A stretch of DNA of 6,608 nt from Coriobacteriales bacterium. Its GTDB lineage: Bacteria > Actinomycetota > Coriobacteriia > Coriobacteriales > UBA8131. Location of the stretch: contig JAIRQI010000046.1 in assembly GCA_031256575.1 (NCBI GenBank), positions 1-6,608 on the forward strand, read 5' to 3'. Position numbers and translations under genes: made by a program. Below the pieces are notes generated by a model. The model did not search any database. It was not told where the DNA came from and saw only the letters and a program-made list of their open reading frames with translations. Below are positions 1-3,913 of the stretch, one piece after another (the stretch's first letter is position 1; each line of letters starts with the position of its first letter).

Positions 1-69
1 CTATCTACTTTCCAGCAGCTTCTGGCAGCCTCTCACCTGTTGTCAGATTGTCTAACTACACCAGCCAAT

Positions 70-114
70 CGAACAGATGTTTCATATAGTACAACGAACA
101 CCTGTTCGATGCAA
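70..114 (-). promoter_or_regulatory. Leftward SOS promoter with two LexA operators
   Basis: Two LexA (SOS) boxes are visible: CGAACAGATGTTTC at 70-83, which fits the Gram-positive consensus CGAACRNRYGTTYC exactly, and the palindromic CGAACACCTGTTCG at 95-108. Read on the minus strand, TTGCAT (109-114) and TACTAT (86-91) lie exactly 17 bp apart and form a good -35/-10 pair. The second box fills the spacer and the first covers the expected start site near 79-80. That placement is what a LexA-repressed promoter needs. No credible coding start follows on the minus strand before position 1, so the regulated gene should begin just off the left edge. Its identity cannot be seen. The boxes are very likely real; the direction is inferred from the -35/-10 match. 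Confidence 0.8.
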
Positions 115-288
115 TAGGAAAAGCCTGACATAATCACATGCAAGATGAGTTGCGCCAAAAAGGGATTTATATATGACTTATGCGGTTAGTGAACCGAATG
201 AATGAGCTTGAGATTTGGGAGGTTGAGCAGAAGCACCAAGGAAATAACCGAGTAGAAGCATCAAGGTAATTATTAGCTTTGGTTTGGT
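115..288. other. Gene-free spacer between the SOS promoter and the zinc-ribbon gene
   Basis: No recognisable gene is seen here. On the plus strand three tiny reading frames follow one another: 138-176 (12 codons), 173-205 (10 codons, sharing ATGA with the previous stop, and with AAGGGA upstream) and 198-269 (23 codons). None resembles a protein I know, and such chains arise by chance. The right half holds an imperfect tandem repeat (225-272). No hairpin followed by a T-run that could end the leftward zinc-ribbon transcript was found. Confidence 0.5.
225..272. repeat. Imperfect tandem repeat, 25-bp period
   Basis: Two copies of a 23-base unit lie at 225-247 and 250-272 and match at 19 of 23 positions (core AGAAGCAYCAAGG). 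They are just downstream of the 3' end of the leftward zinc-ribbon gene. There are only two copies and no spacers of CRISPR type. The function is unknown. Confidence 0.65.
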
Positions 289-522
289 CTAGTCAATCAG
301 GAACCATTCCAGTTTGCCACAGTTCGTGCAAACTAGCACGACTGCCGATCGGTCTGCCCAATCCAAGTTCAGGAATGTCAATCCTGCAGTGTTCAACTGG
401 CCCTCGCGTTTTTTGAACTGTGTATGTCCACAATGAGAACACTCCACTAAGATGCCCTGGACCGTAAAGGTTGAGCTACTGTTGTCAGACATCGAATCAC
501 GTAAGTTTTGTATGATTCCCAT
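289..522 (-). CDS. Small zinc-ribbon protein, probably nucleic-acid-binding (COG3478/PF09855-like)
   Basis: This is a 77-residue protein whose main visible feature is a four-cysteine zinc ribbon: CSHC at residues 28-31 and CTNC at 65-68. Between the knuckles is a stretch (TAGLTFLNLDW, about 45-55) that resembles the family of small stand-alone zinc ribbons annotated as predicted nucleic-acid-binding proteins. That family is common in Actinobacteria and Firmicutes and has no firm biochemical role. The first roughly 20 residues are Ser/Asn-rich and probably disordered. There is no signal peptide or membrane span. The start at 522 is supported by a strong Shine-Dalgarno, AGGGGGAG on the minus strand (528-535), five bases before ATG. 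The gene is divergent from lexA across a 325-bp spacer that contains the lexA operator. Whether LexA also affects it is not shown, because the box lies about 235 bp from its start. Family assignment is from motif spacing and memory. Confidence 0.75.
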   Translation of the reverse strand: MGIIQNLRDSMSDNSSSTFTVQGILVECSHCGHTQFKKREGQLNTAGLTFLNLDWADRSAVVLVCTNCGKLEWFLID

Positions 523-691
523 TTTTACTCCCCCTAGTTCGATAACTACCAGATAGTGTCATTCCACGGATGCTTCTGTAAACAGGAGTTCTTCTTATTA
601 GTAGGTGTCTGAATAACCTAGACAATCGCCAGTCAAACTAAAGATACCCGAGCAACTTAGCTTGGTCAAGTAAGCCAAGTCTATATGTGGA

Positions 692-726
692 GAAGGGTCG
701 ATGAAGGGCTGATTGAAGGGTTGATT
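692..726. repeat. Three tandem copies of GAAGGG-YYGATT (11-12 bp)
   Basis: Three head-to-tail copies are visible: GAAGGGTCGAT (692-702), GAAGGGCTGATT (703-714) and GAAGGGTTGATT (715-726). The block ends 29 bases upstream of the lexA operator. It could be a binding array for a regulator or a simple slippage product; the sequence does not decide. Confidence 0.55.
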
Positions 727-755
727 GTCGTAGCAGATTGCCAAGTCCCAGGCAC

Positions 756-795
756 CGAACAAATGTTTGCTATGCTATGCCGATTGTTGTATACT
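756..795 (+). promoter_or_regulatory. lexA promoter with LexA operator (autoregulation)
   Basis: A LexA box, CGAACAAATGTTTG, lies at 756-769. It overlaps TTGCTA (767-772), a -35 element 17 bp from TATACT (790-795), an excellent -10. Repression by blocking the -35 is therefore expected: LexA controls its own gene, as in most bacteria. The start of transcription should be near 802, leaving a leader of about 45 bases before the ATG. Confidence 0.88.
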
Positions 796-847
796 AGCTG
801 CATACTTGCATACTCAACAAAGGATTGCCTACTCCTGAGGAGGCGCG

Positions 848-1489
848 ATGATAGACAAAACAGATTTGACCGAACGGCAACGAGAGGTGCTGGATTTCAT
901 CCGGTCTTTTGCACTGCAGAACTCGTACCCTCCCAGCGTACGTGATATCGGAGAAGCCGTTGGCTTGGCTTCGACATCATCGGTGCATGCTCATTTGAAT
1001 ACTCTCGAAGAAAAGGGATTCATCCGTCGCGATGGCTCCTCAGCCCGGGCTATCATCGTTTTGGATGATTCAGAGATACCTTCCCTTGAAGATTCCACCG
1101 GTATCATCCGAAACATCGTCAACCTACCATTACTTGGCCAAGTGGCTGCTGGTATTCCGATGGAAGCTCAGCAAGACATCGAAGACAGCTTCTCATTACC
1201 CAAGCAGATTGTCGGTGATACAGCATCGTTTTTGCTGACCATTCGTGGCGACTCGATGATTGAGGCCGGTATCTTCGATGGAGATTACGTTGTCGTGCGG
1301 GAGCAGCCGACTGCTAACAACGGCGAGATTGTTGTGGCTTTGATAGATAGCGAAGCTACAGTCAAAACCTTTTATCGGGAGACTGACCGCATTCGCTTAC
1401 AGCCAGAAAACGTCAGTATGCAGCCGATTTATGTTCGTGACGACGTGACCATTCTGGGCAAGGTGATTGCCTTATTAAGACGGGTCTGA
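848..1489 (+). CDS. lexA: LexA, SOS-response repressor and self-cleaving peptidase
   Basis: LexA represses DNA-damage genes by binding CGAAC-N4-GTTYG operators as a dimer. When RecA filaments form, it cuts itself and releases the regulon. The 213-residue product has the full family layout. The N-terminal winged helix (residues 1-70) includes TERQREVLDFI, YPPSVRDIG and the recognition helix ASTSSVHAHL. The linker is acidic. The C-terminal S24 peptidase domain (about 95-213) has cleavage site Ala101-Gly102 (QVAAG), nucleophile Ser136 (GDSM) and general base Lys173 (TVKTF). All key residues are present, so it should be functional. The ATG at 848 has GAGGAGG at 837-843, four bases away, which is slightly close but strong. 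The gene is monocistronic as far as can be seen, with its own operator upstream. Two similar boxes at 70-108 mark another likely target. Confidence 0.97.
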   Translation: MIDKTDLTERQREVLDFIRSFALQNSYPPSVRDIGEAVGLASTSSVHAHLNTLEEKGFIRRDGSSARAIIVLDDSEIPSLEDSTGIIRNIVNLPLLGQVAAGIPMEAQQDIEDSFSLPKQIVGDTASFLLTIRGDSMIEAGIFDGDYVVVREQPTANNGEIVVALIDSEATVKTFYRETDRIRLQPENVSMQPIYVRDDVTILGKVIALLRRV

Positions 1490-1595
1490 GAGTACGGCGA
1501 CCTGCCAGCAATCTGAAGGTGACCTGACAGCAATCTGACTAGTAATAGCTAAAGTGATAACCTGCTGAGACAGGTCTGAGAGCACGACGACGTGC
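1481..1595. repeat. 25-bp direct repeat spanning the lexA 3' end and the downstream spacer
   Basis: The segment 1481-1505, which includes the last codons and stop of lexA, recurs at 1571-1595 with 21 of 25 bases identical (shared core GGTCTGAGAG). The copies are 90 bp apart. This looks like an old duplication of the lexA end or a duplicated element. Nothing suggests a mobile element. Confidence 0.6.
1499..1542. repeat. 22-bp tandem repeat downstream of lexA
   Basis: Two adjacent copies of a 22-bp period carry the conserved core GACCTGMCAGCAATCTGA (1499-1516 and 1521-1538, one mismatch). The repeat lies within the larger direct repeat block after lexA. Function is unknown; local slippage could explain it. 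Confidence 0.7.
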
Positions 1596-1596
1596 T
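1581..1596. other. Perfect 6-bp hairpin in the lexA-mscL spacer
   Basis: AGCACG (1581-1586) and CGTGCT (1591-1596) are perfect inverted copies around a four-base loop. No T-run follows, so a classical intrinsic terminator for lexA is not supported. A U-less terminator or a protein site remains possible. Confidence 0.4.
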
Positions 1597-1659
1597 AAGC
1601 TATCCAAACAATGAATAAAACACTGTTTGAAGCAGTGCAATACTTAAGGGGAGAAAATC

Positions 1660-2097
1660 ATGAAGATGCTTCAAGAGTTCAAGGCTTTCATCGAGCGTGG
1701 CCGGGTAATGGATTTGGCTATTGCTGTTGTGATGGGCGGAGCTTTCAATGCCATCGTGGCTTCGGTGGTTGATGACTTGATAGTGCCCCTACTCTCACTA
1801 ATCACAATGGGTACAGAGTTTTCTGAATTGAAGGTTACGTTGGGAGCCGGAGAGCATGCCGCAGAACTCACCTACGGCAATTTTATAGGTGCGATTATCC
1901 ACTTCTTGATGGTGTCGATAGTGATTTTCTTAGCCATCAAGGCCTATAACAAATTTGCCGATAAGAAGATTGGCGAAGCTCCACCTACCAAGACCTGTCC
2001 ATACTGTGCCTCCATCATCGCTGAGTCCGCTGTCCGCTGTCCGCAGTGTACATCGCTACTCGACGAAACGGCGGTACCAGCAGCGGCACAAAGCTAG
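1660..2097 (+). CDS. mscL: MscL, large-conductance mechanosensitive channel with C-terminal zinc ribbon
   Basis: MscL forms a homopentameric pore in the cytoplasmic membrane that opens under membrane tension and releases solutes on osmotic downshock. The 145-residue product shows the family order. It has an amphipathic N-terminal helix (EFKAFIERGRVMDLA, 5-20), TM1 with the small-residue pore face (about 17-45), and a short external loop (50-72). The YGNFI motif leads into TM2 (about 74-95). The cytoplasmic tail then carries CPYC (113-116) and CPQC (127-130), spaced x10, a rubredoxin-like zinc ribbon in place of the usual charged helical bundle. ATG at 1660 is supported by AAGGGGAG at 1646-1653, six bases upstream. 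The gene stands alone between lexA and hflX, and no promoter was recognised with confidence. Zinc ribbon tails are known on some MscL proteins in Gram-positive lineages, but their role is unclear. Confidence 0.95.
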   Translation: MKMLQEFKAFIERGRVMDLAIAVVMGGAFNAIVASVVDDLIVPLLSLITMGTEFSELKVTLGAGEHAAELTYGNFIGAIIHFLMVSIVIFLAIKAYNKFADKKIGEAPPTKTCPYCASIIAESAVRCPQCTSLLDETAVPAAAQS

Positions 2098-2140
2098 AAC
2101 AGCAACTTACCGCTGAAGTCTGCTACCTGCTCATCTAAGC

Positions 2141-2164
2141 AAAGCAAGTAGTTAAAGCAAGTAG
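2141..2164. repeat. Short direct repeat AAAGCAAGTAG x2
   Basis: AAAGCAAGTAG occurs at 2141-2151 and again at 2154-2164, downstream of mscL. The first copy can also pair, with one mismatch, with CTACCTGCT at 2123-2131, giving a possible hairpin with an 11-base loop. Significance is uncertain. Confidence 0.5.
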
Positions 2165-2203
2165 CGCTGATTTCGATTAACACTAGATAGCCTTAACCTG
2201 ACG

Positions 2204-2224
2204 GACTGGTCAAGCTGACCAGTC
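2204..2224. terminator. Strong hairpin between mscL and hflX (possible U-less terminator)
   Basis: GACTGGTCA (2204-2212) and TGACCAGTC (2216-2224) are perfect inverted copies with a three-base loop; a flanking G-T pair can extend the stem to ten. It lies about 105 bases after the mscL stop and 40 bases before the hflX -10 box. No T-run follows on either strand, so it is either a terminator of the U-less type or a symmetric protein-binding site. Structure is certain; role is inferred. Confidence 0.4.
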
Positions 2225-2264
2225 TCACCACCTAGCCAGCAGCGTTCAAACAGCACAGATACGT

Positions 2265-2270
2265 TATAAT
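2265..2270 (+). promoter_or_regulatory. Putative -10 element for the hflX operon
   Basis: A perfect TATAAT lies 23 bases before the hflX GTG, which puts the start of transcription near 2277 and leaves a leader of about 17 bases containing the Shine-Dalgarno. A matching -35 at 16-18 bp spacing is weak (GCGTTC or CGTTCA around 2242-2248), so an activator may be needed, or the promoter may be driven mainly by its -10. Confidence 0.55.
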
Positions 2271-2293
2271 TCATATAAGAATGGAGTTTAATC

Positions 2294-3913
2294 GTGGCCA
2301 AAGAACCTTATATCTATACCGAACAACCCCAAGAGAAGGCTTTGCTGGTCGGCATTGATACTAACGACCCCAACTGGAGCCTGCAAGAATCGTTAGCCGA
2401 ACTGGAAAGACTGGTCTCCACTGCTGGTGCCGAAGTTGTCGGCAGCTTAAGCCAGCGTTTGAACACACCGAATCCTCGCAGCTTCATTGGTAAAGGCAAG
2501 GTCGATGAGGTAGCTTCAGCCATTCGCAGCCTGGAAGTCGATGTCGTGGTCTTCGATGACGAGCTATCACCTTCCCAACAGTCCACCTTGGAACGGGAAT
2601 TCGAAAAAGCCCGCTCCAGCGTCAAGGTAATCGACCGCACGGCCTTGATTCTTGATATCTTTGCTCTGCATGCCACAACCCGGGAAGGCCGGCTGCAGGT
2701 TCGCCTGGCCCAGAACCAATACCTCCTGCCGCGCTTGCGGGGGATGTGGGCACACCTGGCCGCAGGCCGGATGGGTGGTGGAGTAGGCTCCCGCTTTGGC
2801 GAGGGAGAAAGCCAGCTTGAAGTGGACCGTCGGATGATTCGCCGGCGTATTGACAGCATCCGAGGCGAGTTAAAGAAGCTCCAGGCAGATAGGGCTGTCC
2901 AACGCTCTGCCCGTTTAGACTCGGGAGTTTTCAAAATCGCCTTGGCTGGCTACACCAATGCTGGTAAATCCAGCCTGCTAAACCGCTTGACCGACGCTGA
3001 TGTGCTGGTTTATGACAAACTCTTCGCCACGCTCGACTCCACAACTCGCCGCTTTAAGCTCCCCGATGGTGGAGAAGCTACTTTGACTGACACGGTCGGT
3101 TTTATCCAGAAATTACCCACGACTCTAGTAGAGGCCTTCCGCTCCACTTTAGATGAGATTACCCAGGCCGACCTGGTTTTACATGTCGTCGATGCTTCCA
3201 GCGAGCAACGCAATGAGCAGATGAGGGCTGTCCAGGAGGTCTTGGAGCAGATTAATGCCCATCAGATTCCGCAGCTGATTGTCTTCAATAAGCTCGACCT
3301 CTTGACGCCCATCGAGGCGCTGACACTCACCCGCAGCAATCCTGGCGCCCAGCTGATTTCTGCGGTCGACGGTAGCGGTATCGACGAGTTGCTTGAGCAC
3401 ATCCAGACTGCCGCCAGTGCCCAGACCCGCCTGATGGAGGTGCGCATCCCCTTTGACCGGGGCAATCTGGTCAATCTGGCCCATCAACGCACCACCATCA
3501 TCAGCGAACGCTACTCCGAGTCTGGTACCTGGCTGCAATTGCGCGTCCCCAAGCTTCTGGTGTCCAGTTTCGAGCCCTATGTGGAGAAAAACGCGGAGTT
3601 CGACCAGCTAGACGAAGCGGTTAGCTTGAGCAGCGGGGAACTCGACCCTGCCAGCAGCACGGCAAACTCGCCCAGCAGCGCGGCACTCGACTCCGCAGGC
3701 ATCGCGGCTCTCGACCCCGCCGGCAACGCGGCCAACCCCGCTGACAGCAACCTTGTAAGTAGCGCTGCCAGCCCTACTAGCAGCATCTCCGCCAGCGCCG
3801 CGACCCTCGACCCCGCCAGCAGCGCAGCTCTCGACCCCGCCAGCAGCGCGGCCAACCCCACTACCAGCAGCTCCGCCACCAGCATCCCCAACCCCGCAGC
3901 AGAAAGTCGCTAA
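2294..3913 (+). CDS. hflX: HflX, ribosome-splitting GTPase with an Ala/Ser/Pro-rich C-terminal repeat tail
   Basis: HflX binds ribosomes near the 50S E-site and splits stalled or hibernating 70S particles under heat or antibiotic stress, using GTP. The N-terminal HflX domain covers about 13-125, with SFIGKGKVDEV at 63-73. It is followed by the middle helical segment with QNQYLLPRLRG (140-150) and GGGVGSRFGEGESQLEVDRR (161-180). The G domain has G1 GYTNAGKSS (219-227), G2 Thr in FATLD (244-248), G3 DTVGF (266-270), G4 NKLD (332-335) and G5 SA (356-357). All GTPase motifs are intact. The canonical protein ends near residue 433, close to the usual length of about 430. A further tail of roughly 105 residues is low-complexity, with repeated LDPASSA units. 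The start is GTG, supported by GGAG at 2283-2286, seven bases upstream; the ATG at 2281 is out of frame. The stop overlaps the kinase start (TAATG), implying translational coupling. Confidence 0.96.
   Translation: MAKEPYIYTEQPQEKALLVGIDTNDPNWSLQESLAELERLVSTAGAEVVGSLSQRLNTPNPRSFIGKGKVDEVASAIRSLEVDVVVFDDELSPSQQSTLEREFEKARSSVKVIDRTALILDIFALHATTREGRLQVRLAQNQYLLPRLRGMWAHLAAGRMGGGVGSRFGEGESQLEVDRRMIRRRIDSIRGELKKLQADRAVQRSARLDSGVFKIALAGYTNAGKSSLLNRLTDADVLVYDKLFATLDSTTRRFKLPDGGEATLTDTVGFIQKLPTTLVEAFRSTLDEITQADLVLHVVDASSEQRNEQMRAVQEVLEQINAHQIPQLIVFNKLDLLTPIEALTLTRSNPGAQLISAVDGSGIDELLEHIQTAASAQTRLMEVRIPFDRGNLVNLAHQRTTIISERYSESGTWLQLRVPKLLVSSFEPYVEKNAEFDQLDEAVSLSSGELDPASSTANSPSSAALDSAGIAALDPAGNAANPADSNLVSSAASPTSSISASAATLDPASSAALDPASSAANPTTSSSATSIPNPAAESR
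3641..3860 (+). repeat. 24-bp minisatellite inside the 3' end of hflX
   Basis: Related 20-base units beginning CTCGACYCYGC occur at 3641, 3686, 3710, 3806 and 3830. The units at 3806-3825 and 3830-3849 are identical, and neighbouring units keep a 24-bp period, so the frame is preserved and each copy adds eight residues (ALDPASSA-like). The intervening sequence is a degenerate Ser/Ala/Pro-rich continuation. This looks like expansion by slippage or unequal crossing-over, and copy number may vary between strains. Confidence 0.8.

Larger units (their letters stand above)
523..847. other. Divergent intergenic region between the zinc-ribbon gene and lexA
   Basis: This stretch is free of credible genes. 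It holds, from left to right: the Shine-Dalgarno of the leftward zinc-ribbon gene (528-535), no clear promoter for that gene, a short triple repeat at 692-726, and the lexA promoter with its LexA box (756-795). An open frame starting at 685 runs into lexA in another frame and is judged a shadow. Confidence 0.6.

Noticed and set aside
225..272. Repeats near the left edge as a CRISPR array
   Set aside because: There are only two imperfect copies, directly adjacent with a two-base gap, with no spacers and no cas genes.
685..945. 86-residue plus-strand frame upstream of and overlapping lexA
   Set aside because: It crosses the lexA promoter and operator, overlaps the first 98 bases of lexA in another frame, has no good ribosome site and no recognisable domain.
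1996..2097. The zinc-ribbon end of mscL as a separate gene joined by a frameshift
   Set aside because: The frame is continuous, no ribosome site or start precedes the Cys motifs, and MscL proteins with such tails are known.
2314..2934. 206-residue minus-strand frame inside hflX
   Set aside because: It is fully antisense to the conserved HflX domains and its composition (Arg/Ser-rich) is what reverse reading of this gene gives.
3577..3891. 104-residue minus-strand Ala/Leu-rich frame with apparent repeats, resembling a membrane protein
   Set aside because: It is the reverse reading of the hflX minisatellite; the repeats keep it open and the sense frame continues a conserved protein.
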